DNA of 64,000 nucleotides. Origin: Yponomeuta sedellus. Its lineage: Eukaryota; Arthropoda; Insecta; Lepidoptera; Yponomeutidae. The position numbers were made by a program, and so were the translations under genes. A model generated the notes under the pieces. The model was not told the origin of the DNA and searched no databases. It saw nothing but the letters and a program-made list of their open reading frames with translations. Of this stretch, positions 23,740 through 35,914 are shown one piece after another. Every line of letters starts with the position of its first letter. Within the stretch, counting starts at the first letter, position 1. The stretch covers positions 20,737,721 through 20,801,720 of the forward strand of contig OW203724.1 of assembly GCA_934045075.1 (NCBI GenBank), given 5' to 3'.

Positions 23740-23812
23740 ATCTCACACATGTATCCCAGAGTGGTAGGCAGAGACCTCCCACTTGCCACGATCCTGACAG
23801 ATCACCTTCGTT
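23740..23812 (-). repeat. LINE family F 3' end
   Basis: Complement of the closing codons: CCACTTGCCACGATCCTGAC and AGATCACCTTCG. Joined on one side to the microsatellite and on the other to the SINE array. Confidence 0.7.
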
Positions 23813-25010
23813 ACACTATTTTTATTTTTAATGCACTAACCCGTGCTAAGGAACAAATTTAAAAACCTATTTAGAGGCTAAAAATTTCACCCATGCCGGG
23901 ATTCGAACCCGCAACCTCTGGCTATCCGTGCCAGCGCTCTACCAATTGAGCCAATGGGCGACTCACGGCATCAGTGAAATTTCGAACCTCTTTACACTAT
24001 TCTCTGTATTACGTACAGGCAGCGACATCTGACTTAAGCAAATTGCATTACTTACAGCCCCGACTACCTACTTTGCAGTTAGGTTTAACATCGGAACGAT
24101 ATCACTGTACCCACATGATTACACTATTTTTATTTTTAATGCACTAACCCGTGCTAAGGAACAAATTTAAAAAAACTTAAAAACCTATTTAGAGGCTAAA
24201 AATTTTTCACCCATGCTGGGATTCGAACCCGCAACCTCTGGCTATCCGTGCCAGCGCTCTACCAATTGAGCCAATGGGCGACTCACGGCATCAGTGAAAT
24301 TTCGAACCTCTTTACACTATTCTCTGTATTACGTACAGGCAGCGACATCTGACTTAAGCAAATTGCATTACTTACAGCCCCGACTACCTACTTTGCAGTT
24401 AGGTTTAACATCGGAACGATATCACTGTACCCACATGATTACACTATTTTTATTTTTAATGCACTAACCCGTGCTAAGGAACAAATTTAAAAACCTATTT
24501 AGAGGCTAAAAATTTCACCCATGCCGGGATTCGAACCCGCAACCTCTGGCTATCCGTGCCAGCGCTCTACCAATTGAGCCAATGGGCGACTCACGGCATC
24601 AGTGAAATTTCGAACCTCTTTACACTATTCTCTGTATTACGTACAGGCAGCGACATCTGACTTAAGCAAATTGCATTACTTACAGCCCCGACTACCTACT
24701 TTGCAGTTAGGTTTAACATCGGAACGATATCACTGTACCCACATGATTACACTATTTTTATTTTTAATGCACTAACCCGTGCTAAGGAACAAATTTAAAA
24801 ACCTATTTAGAGGCTAAAAATTTCACCCATGCCGGGATTCGAACCCGCAACCTCTGGCTATCCGTGCCAGCGCTCTACCAATTGAGCCAATGGGCGACTC
24901 ACGGCATCAGTGAAATTTCGAACCTCTTTACACTATTCTCTGTATTACGTACAGGCAGCGACATCTGACTTAAGCAAATTGCATTACTTACAGCCCCGAC
25001 TACCTACTCA
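23811..25010 (-). mobile_element. Four-copy head-to-tail SINE family A array
   Basis: Near-identical units start at 23811, 24119, 24439 and 24747, giving periods of 308, 320 and 308 bp. Each holds a complete tRNA-like head (complement of CCCATTGGCTCAATTGGTAG with box B GGGATTCGAACCCGC), body and tail. Unit 2 carries about 12 extra bases. The last unit stops at CCGACTACCTACT. The four tRNA-like segments are not counted as tRNA genes. Confidence 0.9.
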
Positions 25011-25017
25011 GACACTT

Positions 25018-25180
25018 GGATTTTGTCACGATGGTTAGTAGAACATTGGACTCGAAAGCGAGACGCCCATATTCGATTCCCAGAGCAGGCCAATTTGTAC
25101 CAATGACTTTTTTCTAAATTATGTGTATTTGTGAAGTTATAGTAGGAATACCACTCGCTAACGGTGAAGGAAAATGAATG
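25018..25180 (+). mobile_element. SINE family I with tRNA-like head
   Basis: GATGGTTAGTAGAACATTGG, ATTCGATTCCCAGAGCAGG (box B) and CCACTCGCTAACGGTGAAGG. Here the head reads on the plus strand. Confidence 0.6.
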
Positions 25181-25619
25181 AACAAGTAACCAAATGTTAC
25201 ACACTTATAAGGTAAGAATATTCCTTATTGTACACCAGGAAAGAACAAACATAAAATAATTACAAAGATACATTACAATTGGCAGCCGTACTCCTTAGAG
25301 AAATTTCTTTCAGACAACCTGCGATGGAGAGTTGCTGAAGGAAACCTTACCTGAGACGTGTAGTTGGTGCAAATATGAATATCGATACACATACTTATAC
25401 TTAAAAATAAACCATTACATATACTTATAAACTTATAAGAAAGAGCATTATCAAACTAGCGATTCGACAAATTATGGCGTTACGTTTTGAATTTATTCTA
25501 TTACTATATTTTTTACGTGTTTATTTTTGTTTTATATATAAGTAGGCTAACAAATATGCTTGCGTGAATAAGTATGCTATCTTTCACTTCAGCTTGCTTA
25601 TACATCTTTCTTAGACGCT

Positions 25620-26290
25620 CATCTCTAATGAGCCATCGCAGAAACTTCGAGCGCGACATTCACCCACGATCACTTCATTATTTGAATATGACATGTAAAT
25701 TCCATTCCGGCGTTCGCATTCAAATGCAACTAATATACATACTGCGCGCCAGTCGAACGTACCAGCTGGAGAGTGCAGACTTTAATTATACTGCGCGAGT
25801 AAAAGCACAGCAAGTAAGTGCAAAGCAAACAGGAGCAAACTCCGGCACCGACCACTGTTAAGTCTTAGAGAGCTTCTAGTAATGCGGATTGTCCCCCTGG
25901 CGGGCCCACTTGCGGTGCGCCAGAGGGGGGCAGGGCCGGCCAAATGGAGCAGCGGTAGTCGAGCTCTCATGTGATCCCAATTACAAAGTGCAGAGAATCA
26001 AGCCGCTTATGCAAATGACGATTTCGCGCGGACGCGTCTAATGGTCCATATGGGTGGAGCGGTTGGATGCACTTTTAGAATAGCCCCCTCCCACCACATG
26101 CTATGCTAAATCAGGCTTACTGTGGCGCGACCACTTTTGCGTCGACCGTTGAACAAGAAAACAAGGTTCGCGTGGAATGTGGCGGTAATTGAAACGGATG
26201 AGTTATGGAGATGGGGCATTGAGGCGAGACGCATTGGTTTCGCAAGGCCCTAAGTTGCGAGAATCGTCTGGTTAAAAGATAAGTTTGCAG
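25620..26290. other. GC-richer unique island
   Basis: Unique-looking DNA with CGCGACATTCACCC, GGCGGGCCCACTTGCGG and GACGCGTCTAATGG. Open frames at 25574-25861 and 25782-25970 lack convincing protein features. It may be a conserved non-coding or promoter segment. Confidence 0.3.
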
Positions 26291-26299
26291 TACGGAACT

Positions 26300-27170
26300 T
26301 CAAGTTGGAGGACCTACACTAAAAATATTAAATAGAACAGGAGAGGACACGTTAAAAAATAAATTAAATAAAAATATTAAACAAAGTAGTTTTTTTTCTT
26401 TATATAATAATAAATATTCATGGACATATACACAGATCTCGATTGCGTTATTTTTTTATTATTATTAACTACTAATACTTTTCATAACCCATTGAAAAGT
26501 CTATAGTCTCGTGGTACTAAAACGCGGCTCAGACTACAACGTTACTCCCTCATGTAACGCATTTATAATATTTTTTTCAATTTTCAAATTTGTTTATTGT
26601 TCAAAAGCATAATGTGGGTTTGTACATCACTTAAACTATTTATCTATTAAATTATATTAAATTATAATTACATGCTCATAATTTTCTTAGTTGTTAACAG
26701 TAGGTACATCATTAATATAACTAAACAAGCCTTGATCAGTAATAGAAAGAAATGTACAATGGTGTTTGCTGGCCCTTATACTAAGCTAAAGCCTGTATGA
26801 TAAGAGCCAGTAATCTCTGTTTGTAGAGCAAGATAGACTAGTACCGAATGTCGTGGCTGCTTAAAGAGAATAAGTTTAATTAAATGTAACAGAAAGTAGC
26901 ATGTGTAATATAGAGATATTACCATACCTATAATTATAACATTATAACAACAACTACATTTACAGTTTTTAATTAACAGTATTCATCTCATATTCAGTAA
27001 TTGCATTTAACAAAAACAAGTTAACCCCTCTGTCCCAGCCCTACGAAACTTGTTCTTGGGATCGGAAATTGAAAACCACTGGGAGAGAGGAGTCACGCAC
27101 GCCGTCATACTTTGTGATTTGGGGAAAAATAATGTTAATGTTAAGGGATGTATCATCAAAGGGTATTATT
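26300..27170. other. AT-rich intergenic DNA
   Basis: A SINE family B tail (AATAAATATTCATGGACATA) is at about 26407-26440. Nothing else recognised. Confidence 0.4.
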
Positions 27171-27177
27171 TCAGCTT

Positions 27178-27432
27178 TTATTTAGTAATTTCCAACAGCT
27201 CTTCAGTTTCACAATATGATAATTTAGACAGAAAGATGTTCATTGCTTTTTTACACTCAAAAAGTGTCAGTTCATAAATATTGAGAGATTTACTTATCAA
27301 ATTATACAGGTAAGGACCAAGAAATCTAGTAGTTCTTTGAAAAAAGGCTGTGCGTCCCAGCTCAGTAGTACAAATTAAGCGTTTACCAATGTTTGAGTTA
27401 TCTCGTAAAATAATGACTCCATGCATCTGCAC
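27178..27432 (-). pseudogene. LINE reverse-transcriptase C-terminal relic
   Basis: The minus-strand frame includes TTELGRTAFFQRTTRFLGPY, then LYNLISKSLNIYEL. This fits the region after the reverse transcriptase domain of Jockey-like LINEs. A related frame lies at 31023-31283. Confidence 0.5.
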
Positions 27433-27436
27433 CCTA

Positions 27437-27966
27437 GTAAAAAACCGGCCAAGTGCGAGTCAGACTCGCGCACCGAGGGTTCCGTACAAACCTGTATTAT
27501 AGACCTGAGTATTTGGTATGAATTTCAATTTAATACCTCTACGCGTTTATGAGGAAATGGGTAGTAAGTTTAAAATTATTAAAAAAATATATATTATGTG
27601 ATGTAACTAAAAATTTATGGTTTTCGTAATTTTTCCTTTATCTATGCTATAAGACGTTGCTTCGTACCAAATTTCAAGATTCTGAGTTCACGGGAAGCAC
27701 CCTGTAGGTTTTGATTCCCTTGCAAGTGTCGAAAATTTGCGGCATAAACGGCTGTATCTTTTGATTGCGTTGGCTTAGAAGTTTGATTTTTTCACAGCTT
27801 CAAGGGACAGTAGACCTGAGTAATTGATATAAATTTCAGCTTCATACCTCCACGCGTTCCTGAGAAAAAGGGTCTTGACAGACGGACGGACGGACGGACA
27901 GACGGACAACAAAGTGATCCTATAAGGGTTCCGTTTTTTCCTTTTGAGGTACGGAACCCTAAAAAC
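27437..27966. repeat. Dispersed element bounded by GGGTTCCGTAC / GTACGGAACCC
   Basis: Begins AAAACCGGCCAAGTGCGAGT, carries a (GACG)n run GACGGACGGACGGACGGACA, and closes with GAGGTACGGAACCCTAAAAA. I know this form as a widespread lepidopteran interspersed repeat. The terminal 11 bases are inverted. Confidence 0.65.
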
Positions 27967-27971
27967 GTTTA

Positions 27972-28330
27972 CAATTGAATGTAAAAACTAAATCTGGCCC
28001 ACGATTAGTACATTTAAGAAGCAATTGAAAGAGCACTATTCGTCTCTGTCATAACTTTGAGCTATATATTTATTTATAATTTACCATGTATTGTATATAT
28101 TTATGTTAACAGGTATTTAGTCTATGTAGTCTATCACTTTTGCTTAGTTTAATTCAATGTAAAAACTAAATCTGGCCCACAATTGGTACATTTAAAGAAG
28201 CAATTGAAAGAGCACTATTTATCTCTATCATAATTTTGAGCTATATATTTATTTATTACTTACTACTGTATTGTATTTATTTATATTTACAGGTATTAAG
28301 TCTATGTAGTGTATTATTTATGCTTAGGTT
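27972..28330. repeat. 178-bp tandem duplication
   Basis: Two copies starting TGTAAAAACTAAATCTGGCC share GCAATTGAAAGAGCACTAT and GAGCTATATATTTATTTAT. The first reading frame resembles a LINE C-terminus (LKEHYSSLS). The copies have diverged. Confidence 0.75.
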
Positions 28331-28607
28331 ATTGTTAATGGTTTTTGCATTCTACATAGTTTTTTTTGTACACGTATATAGACCCGTGTTTTACTGCTGC
28401 TCCGACTCTCCAAGGTTTGCTGGAAGAAATCTGTCACAGAGATAAGCTTATCTTTGCACATGTTATTTCTCGTGTGATGTCCTGTTTAATGTTTCGTGTG
28501 CAATCAAGTATAATACAGTTTATGAATTTCAAACTATTTTTTTTTCTTGGTGTTCAATAAAAAATATTATTAACTTATCTTCTTATCTTACACAGATTAC
28601 ACGGAAG

Positions 28608-28718
28608 ACTCGGGACAAACTAGAAAAGTTCGTTTACTAGTTTGACCCGGCCGGGGATCGAACCCGACACCTTCGGTTTTACAGTCAGCGTGCAAAACCG
28701 CTACGCCACCGAGGTTGT
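28608..28718 (-). mobile_element. SINE family B, head only
   Basis: GGGGATCGAACCCGACACC and CCGCTACGCCACCGAGG. The 3' part is absent. Confidence 0.75.
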
Positions 28719-29094
28719 CGATATGTTTCTATATGTCATCTATGGTATAAAAGCAGTATCACTTTAATCTAAGTGAGAGTTTTCATTTATTTTTGGGATC
28801 AATTTTGTCATCTTGCTTCGTCAGCACTCATCTACTTGTCAGCTCGATAAGTAAACCAATCAATCAGCTCACATTCCTCTAGATTCAAAATTTCAAATAC
28901 AACTTTCACTCAAACTCTGCATTCAATAAAATTTTAATCTATCTGTTATTAATTATTCGGCAATTCAAAATCCAAACAAAGAACTGACACTAATCTATCT
29001 AAAGACTAAAGCGTTCACAACTAAAATTAAGTTGCTCAAGGGTCATTTAACAACAAAAAAGTTAAAGGTGACCCTGCAGAAGAGTAAAATTGTA

Positions 29095-29455
29095 TTCGAT
29101 ATTAACCCTCGTATGTCCCCACAGCTAGGACAGTGCGGACATACTTCCTGCATCACAGGAAGATTAGTTCCTACTCCACAACGGGGGCCAAGTTCGGGTT
29201 GGTGGAGGATTGTAAGACAGTGGCGGGCCTTACTGTCAGAAGTTATCAAACCGCCCTTAAGGCCTCTGACATGGCTTAACGACTGCCATTACATGACAGC
29301 CGGCACCAACGGCTTAACGTGCGGTGCAAAGCACGGAAGCGCTCGGAAAAAATGCCACCAGCGGTAGTCACCAATCCTTCACCTGACCGCGCCTGTTGTC
29401 GCTTAACTCGCGTGATTGATTCCAATCACTCGGTTCGACTAGGCCACGCGCGCTT
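29095..29455 (-). mobile_element. Family G element
   Basis: ATATTAACCCTCGTATGTCC to GACTAGGCCACGCGCGCTTC, nearly full length and close to the copy at 16221. Confidence 0.75.
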
Positions 29456-29769
29456 CGTAATACGAGTCTATTAAACGTGTCTAATCGCTATTATCTACTA
29501 GGCAAAACGCAATTACGGTAAACGGAATTGAGGTCATTTTGCCTAATGGATAATCGCGATTGGACCCGTTTAATTTATAACTACGTATAGCATCGCGACT
29601 CATTACGAAATGCTAAAATTGTAAATATTTCAATTGTCCTTTTTTAGCAATTCTGTAACTAAATTAATTTCTTTTTTTTCACTAAAAATTTTTTTCACAC
29701 GTTCTTTTTTTCCACTAAAAATGTTAAAGTTCACGAACGAGACAGCATGCCAAACGTAATATCAGCTTT

Positions 29770-30015
29770 AACACGATACTCAAAAAGGCTGATTAGCTTT
29801 GTCGATATCGATTTCACTTCCGGCCTCGTCAGCTCCTCTCTTCCCGTCAATTACACAGGAGGGCCGCCATCCGAAGCAGATTGTATCGATTAAATTGAAC
29901 ACCGTCATTATTATCTTCGTCCCGTTTGGCATCGGTCCCGTGCCCCGTTTAATCCAAACCGGAAGGGTTAGCACGCGCCTATGGTTTATTAACCAAAGTT
30001 ATCGACATAGCTCGG
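29770..30015. other. Unique island of mixed composition
   Basis: Contains GATATCGATTTCACTTCCGG and ATTACACAGGAGGGCCGCCA. Not repeated in the window. Possible conserved non-coding DNA; no exon is supported. Confidence 0.25.
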
Positions 30016-30025
30016 AGAATTAGCG

Positions 30026-30270
30026 AGCTGAAGTGGCAGTGGGCTGGCCATATCTCGCGAAGAACCGACAACCGTGGGAGTAAACGCGTTCTTGAGCGGA
30101 GGCCGCGACTCGGTAAACGTAGTGTAGGATGCCTTCCGACCAGATGGGATGGCGAACTGCGAAAAACTGCCGAGAGATGCTGGATGCGTCAAGCTGAAGA
30201 CAAGGCGCTATGGCGCTCATTAAACGAGGGCTATATCCAGCAGTTGACTAATATAGCGTGTAGAAGAAGA
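30026..30270 (+). pseudogene. LINE family E reverse-transcriptase C-terminus
   Basis: Starts ELKWQWAGHISRRTDNR and continues, after a frameshift, as VLERRPRLGKRSVG and RWDGELRKTAERCWMRQAED before the tail. This is the longest family E coding relic in the window. Confidence 0.75.
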
Positions 30271-31022
30271 ATAAGAAACCGTTTAGGCGAGGTTCGCCGA
30301 TCGTATCCCTAAAATCAGGTGTTTTGAAATGCATTTTACATTCTAGTCTGGAATTAAAAATAAAATTAATATAACATAAACTCACGCCTATATCCTGATT
30401 TGTTAGAGAGGCAGAGACCAAGGTCTGCTAGTGTTAGTAACATAGAGACGTTAATTACACTTTATTACACAATAAAACTACGTATAATAATGACATACAA
30501 AGTGATAACAATTACGTTAACAGGCGGCCTTATTTCAACAGAAATTTCAACGTTCATGCATCACAAAATAAATATATTATATGCCGTTTTTTTTTAATAA
30601 ATAAATTCTTTATTGATAAATGAATTCTTTATTGATAGCCACGTAAAATCAATCAGATTAAATATACACAAAGTAGGAGTGAACAGATGGCTGACAAGGA
30701 ACTAAGTTGGTGAGTCTTCTGTCTCCCAAGCTAGAATGATCTGTATTATGGGAGTCAGAGATCCTCTGTAAAACAGTGGACGGAATTTTATCACTAATAA
30801 GAAATGCAGTGACTTATCTTAATATTAGGTACGTAAAAAAAAAACAGGAAAAAGTGGATGTGTTTGTTTACGTAGGTGAATGATTGTGTGTGTTTAGGTG
30901 TGTGTGTTTGTGTGTGCATTATGTGTTAGTGTGTATATGCGTGATTGTGAGTTTATCTCATCAACAGCATCTCATCATCGTAATCAAGTTTTAATAAGCA
31001 CTCTTTAACTTTTTCTTTTAGT

Positions 31023-31283
31023 TCAAACTTTGTAAGTGTTTGGAGTGTTTGAAACATTTAAAATTTCGGAAATAATATTGTATAAGTGAGCGCTTATATG
31101 CTCATAGTGTCTGGTAGCAAAAGTTGTGCGTTCGTACGTCCGTAGGTTCGTCCGTGTGTGTAAAGAATTTGGAATACAATAAATGCATTGAAACATATAA
31201 GGTTCCTCCCCTACACTTAAATTAATATAAAGGGTTTTATTTTTCTTCTGGAGCCTCCATACTTGGTAAATTATGACGACCAA
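31023..31283 (-). pseudogene. LINE C-terminal relic
   Basis: The minus-strand frame ends RTTFATRHYEHISAHLYNII followed by SEILNVSNTPN, similar in layout to 27178-27432. A TG-rich stretch precedes it at 30850-30950. Confidence 0.4.
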
Positions 31284-31360
31284 TTACGGAACCATACAAT
31301 GTGCGTGCGCGACATATAGGTACTTGGCTGGTTTTTCCATGACTTTAACCGCAAGGACTT

Positions 31361-31607
31361 GTTCTTGTTCTTCAGGCTATATTAGTCCACTGCTGGACAT
31401 AGCCCTCCCCTAATAAGCGCCATAGCGCAAGGTTGTGCTATCGTTGGGGGGTAATGCCCATAATCTCCACGCTGGGCATGCGGGTTGGGGATCGCAGTTC
31501 GGTAGAATTGTACTGCAGGGGCGCTGCGGCCCACCCCCCGGTTTATGTCCCTTAGTCACCCGCGAGAAGAATTGGGTTGGTGCTATTCTCTAGGCCGACA
31601 CCACACA
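31361..31607 (-). mobile_element. SINE-like family D
   Basis: Reverse copy from (TTC)n-type tail to GGCCGACACCACACAGC. Short indels relative to the other copies; the target duplication is not clear. Confidence 0.8.
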
Positions 31608-31870
31608 GCCACACATAAAAAATGAACTTTTTACAATAATGGAAAGTTTTAAGCATCAGAGTTGCGCGTAATAAATCGCCGCATATCGGCTGTCTGATTA
31701 CACCGACGTTCGGGCGAAGTTTTATGCTTCGAGTGGTTTTTTTTAAGTTATTTCTCGGTGCTATTTGTAACAGATGCCTTGGAGTTAAGATTAATTAGTA
31801 AGACTGGATATTCTTGTAATAGTATTTATATTTATAAGAGATAGCTTAGCATAACAGTTTATCTATTTAT

Positions 31871-32140
31871 ATTATTTTTAATGCACTAACCCGAGCTAAA
31901 CACAAATTTAAAAAACTATTTAGAAGCAAAAAAATGTACGTAATACAGAAAATATTGTAAAGAGGTTCGAAATTTCACTGATTGAGTTGTCGCCCATTAG
32001 CTCATTTGGAAAGAGCGGTTCGAATCCCGGAATGGGTGGAATTTTCAGCCTCTAAATAGGTTTTTAAAAAGTTCATCTATTTAGTTGTACTCAGTAAGGG
32101 CTAACAATCTGTGTAATATGTCCATGAATATTTATTTATT
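31871..32140 (+). mobile_element. SINE family A fold-back copy with family B tail next to it
   Basis: An inverted tail (TTTTTAATGCACTAACCCGA) precedes a forward body and head (GTCGCCCATTAGCTCATTTG) with an internal anticodon-arm deletion. A family B tail (GTCCATGAATATTTATTTAT) follows at 32095-32140. Confidence 0.65.
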
Positions 32141-32404
32141 AATTACTTAATCTCGGTGGAACAATTCAGAATGGTATTTGGATTGCGCTGAGGTAGTTAG
32201 GTATGTTACTACCTCATCGCCTGAAATTACCAATTCGTAGTGGGCACGCATTGTAACGCAAACTCTGTTTATGCGAGTCCTGTACGCATCAAGAAAAGAA
32301 AGACATAATTATTACTATACCAACAAAACACATCACAGAAACTAAAAACCAGACAATTAACCAGACAATATAAGCACAACAGAAATAAACCAAATATACG
32401 TAAT

Positions 32405-32520
32405 AGACGATACAAAAAACAGACATATGTTTCGCCTGTGGTGTGCCTAAATTGCCACAAAAGGCAGCTGAATCAGCGTTGTGCCTAGGGAGTGAGCCCT
32501 CAGCGCTGATTTTCAGTCAA
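32405..32520. repeat. Dispersed repeat family L, copy 2
   Basis: ATTGCCACAAAAGGCAGCTG and TCAGCGTTGTGC, as at 15590-15715. Confidence 0.5.
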
Positions 32521-33035
32521 TGCCCGAGGTAACCATAAGTGGGACTTACATAGGCTATTTAAAACAAAGGTCATTGATACTAACATTTTACGGCCCCACT
32601 GCTGGGGCTCTAATCCAAGTAATTAAATTTATTAAAATATAAGTTATGGCTAAGCCTTTGTCTATCTTAATGTGTTTATCGCTTTAATTTAATCCTTCTG
32701 GACCATTATGTTGAATCCAAAGATGTTAGACTTCGAATTCCACGATTGTATTCCGAGCTTTAAATAAGATTGGACGCCAGCGCCACCAAAGGAATAAATA
32801 TCATAACTTGACGTTTTTATTTCAAAACAACTTCAAACATCTTAATATCCGTGATAACTATTTAGAACATAAAGCCTAGATAGCCACTAATTTATTTTTT
32901 ACAATTCATAGTTTCGTGACGAGAAGTACAGCAACTGATGTATTCAATTTAAAAAGACTTGAGAAAGGATGGTCAGAGGAGAGTTTTTTTCCCGCTGCCT
33001 TTTTCTCCACTCCACTATGACCCGAAGGCAGTGCC

Positions 33036-33495
33036 TTACATTTGACACTGTGAATTGACATTCAGCAAACAGAATATAAATTCCATGAAACAAAAAAATA
33101 ATATGTGATTTGATTAAGGATCGAATCGTCGTCCCTAAATGTAAGCTATTCAAGCCACTGCCCAATATAACCAATAAGGATTTCGTTAACGTTAATGTTG
33201 AAACACTAGAAACTATTAAATGAATTATAAGGCTAAGACCGTATCGACGAAGATTACAGTCGTAATTACATTTGACACTGTGAATTGACATTCAGCAAAC
33301 AGAATATAAATTCCATGAAACAAAAAAATAATATGCGATTTGATTAAGGATCGAATCGTCGTCCCTAAATGTAAGATATTCAAGCCACTGCCCAATATAA
33401 CCAATAAGGATTTCGTTAACGTTAATGTTGAAACACTAGAAACTATTAAATGAATTATAAGGCTAAGACCGTATCGACGAAGATTACAGTCGTAA
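33036..33495. repeat. 230-bp tandem duplication, almost identical
   Basis: Copies at 33036-33265 and 33266-33495 differ at only two positions that I could find. One plus frame reads DRIVVPKCKLFKPLPNITNK then DFVNVNVETLETI before a stop, which may be LINE-derived or an old exon. The duplication is recent, or else an assembly artefact. Confidence 0.85.
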
Positions 33496-34045
33496 TGTAA
33501 GTAATAAGGACTCTCACAGATAGAGATCGGAACGGCTTAGTCCCAACCGAGCCTTAAGTAATTGAAGCCAGCAATTAATCTCGGTAGAATATTTGTTTAT
33601 CAAAAACGTTTTACTTACAGTAGCGCGGAAACTGTGAAATTATACAAGTAAATATTAACACAATATGTCAAAATGTCTATTTAAAGCAACATTTGGAACG
33701 TTATGGAACAAATAATTCCAAAAAACATAGTTGTTAATTTGGTTTCAGATTAATAGATTTTAATTATTATTCTCAGACATAGAACTTGTTGGCAACCCAA
33801 CAAATTATAGTTAGTTTCATGTGTTGTAGCTGTGGCAACATTGTGACTTTCCCTTCTGTGTCACTGTTGAGCTATAATGACGTTCAAAATTCATAATAAA
33901 TTATTTAATATGTGAAAATTAGCGTTTCCGCGTTCCAACCCTCCACAATCAGTCCAGACCTCTTTAAAGTTTGGTCCTTCGAGCCGGATAAACTCATGCA
34001 TTGAACTGGTCTTAACGCTATACATCTTTGTCACCCAATTAATTT

Positions 34046-34160
34046 GTAATAAATCCTATGCTATGGTAACCAGGGAAAGATATTACAAACATGAAAATTT
34101 ATCAAAACTAAGGCTGCGTGTACAAATGTACGGTGGCTTCCATTTGAAACCGTACATACG
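34046..34160. repeat. Dispersed repeat family J
   Basis: CTATGCTATGGTAACCAGGG and GTGTACAAATGTACGGTGGC, worn. Confidence 0.5.
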
Positions 34161-34434
34161 ATTTTTTCTTTATTAATATGACAAATATGTATCTGAGTTA
34201 TGCCTGCCAGTATTTTTTTTTCATACCAAGGAGCATGCCGTTCTCATTATTTAATGATCCCCCTCGTAAGAGGAAGGATAATCGTACATGCTAAACAGCC
34301 AGTTGCTCTAGTCCGGTTAGTTATACCTGAGATTTTCGCACTTGACCTCATAGTAGGACCATTGTGCTTAGCAAGTGCTGAAGTAGGTATGAAACTAGGG
34401 TTTATATATATATTAATACTTCAGAAACTAGGGT

Positions 34435-34620
34435 TTCCTCACGATGCTTTCCTTTACAGTTGGCGAGTGGTATTTCTACTTTAACTTCACAAATAAACAT
34501 ACTCGTAATACGTACAGAAAACCAGGTCATGAGTACATGCCGGGATTCGAACCCACGATCTCCCGATTAAAAAGCCGGCGTTCGACCGTTACGCTAACCA
34601 CTGCTCTCTGCACTAGTCCG
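34435..34620 (-). mobile_element. tRNA-like SINE with Lys-type anticodon loop
   Basis: On the complement, GTGGTTAGCGTAACGGTCGA, a CTTTTTA loop and GGGTTCGAATCCCGGC form a tRNA-like head. It is joined to the family I block TTTCCTTTACAGTTGGCGAG. Confidence 0.65.
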
Positions 34621-34649
34621 GGATTTTTCAATTTATTTAACCGTCCACG

Positions 34650-34865
34650 CATTTTTAATAGCCGACCAAAGTGCACGCTTTGGGAAGAGACCGGGGCCGC
34701 TGGTAGCGTCTTCGCGGCCCACTCTCGTCCGGTACAGAGATATATTGGCGCGGCTCCCACAAATTGATCAATTTATAACTCGCCTCGACTTTTATTGGCG
34801 CCCATCCCGATTAATTGCTACAGGATCGCATTTAATCGCCGTCTCTGCTGCATGAAATAATGTGG
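34650..34865. other. Unique island
   Basis: GC-rich start (GACCGGGGCCGCTGGTAGCG) followed by homeodomain-like cores (TTGATCAATTTATAA, GATTAATTGC, TTTAATCGCC). Enhancer-like by eye only. Confidence 0.25.
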
Positions 34866-34936
34866 GAGTAAGGTGGAAAGGTTCATTTTATTATGGGGTC
34901 AAAGGCGTCAGTTATTTTTATGTGTACGCCCCCTAG

Positions 34937-35045
34937 ATCGCTTGACCGACGAACTGAGGCAGGTTTCTCTTAGTGGCTGGATGAAGATGGCGGAGGTTGG
35001 AAAGAAGTGGCGTGTCTTGGGGGGTTCTAGTCTGGCAGTAGACAA
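34937..35045 (+). pseudogene. Possible LINE C-terminal relic
   Basis: LDRLTDELRQVSLSGWMKMA followed by EVGKKWRVLGG resembles the DDL..GW...A.DR..WR..GE end of LINE reverse transcriptases, strongly altered. Confidence 0.35.
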
Positions 35046-35199
35046 GTATGGGCTGAGCCCGGTACAGAGACTTATTTTAGTGAAATCGCTAAAAAATGAA
35101 ATATTGGGGCACCTCTGGAAGGTTCAAAGGTGCGCCAATAAACAGCGAATCGAGGAAAAATATTTTTTTGATGACACGTGATGCTCGCACATAGTTATA

Positions 35200-35770
35200 C
35201 AGGGTGGATTTTTAGACGGGTCAGTAAGGGGAGGTACCTTAATCGTTATAGTTACGGGAAAAATTACCTAGAAGATCATCCCCAATTTTTTAAGATATTA
35301 TGAACTGCATTCTCAGATTTTGGAGAAAATTTAGTCAACAAAAAAAGTTTAATACAAAAAAATGGTTTTATGCCAATCAATCCTATTTCGTGTGGGGATC
35401 AAAATACTATGGGACCATTTAAGGTTTGAGTATTAGAAATGACAGAAATCGCCAAAAACTTTTTTCATACATTTCGAACTGAAAAACGAAAATAAACTAG
35501 ACTTTTTTTTTTGGCAATAACATTTCTTATTGATCATAAGATTCTGTAAGTCCAACTGAAATTTAAATACAAAAACTACGGTAAGTCAGAACAACACTGG
35601 CATCATGTAAAAATAGGTGATCTACAAAAAAACTGCTCAAAAGGAAAAGAAAAAACTGCGCTTTCGCGAATACATAAGTTTACTTATACCGTACTTATAG
35701 ACGTTTATGGGTTAATTTTAAGCCCAAACTGTGTAATGTGTTACGCGGCACTGGCGCTATCTAGCGTTCC
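35200..35770. repeat. Possible ACAGGGTG-type dispersed element
   Basis: Starts TATACAGGGTGGATTTTTAG and includes a fairly unique body. The start matches a common insect repeat terminus; the other end is not identified. Confidence 0.3.
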
Positions 35771-35914
35771 AAATTTAGAAGATCTGAGTAATGACATAGA
35801 CATATTTATTCACAATTATAAGTCACACGTCAATTCAACAAATTAAATAATTATTACAGATGTAATACGTTCCACGTCAAAAAAAACCCAATACAAACAT
35901 ATTTATTAATATAT

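Noticed and set aside
23811..25010. CRISPR-like array of regular repeats
   Set aside because: Units are 308 bp SINEs with no spacers, and the DNA is eukaryotic.
30020..30220. Minus-strand frames over the LINE E relic
   Set aside because: The sense strand encodes the reverse-transcriptase end; these are shadows.
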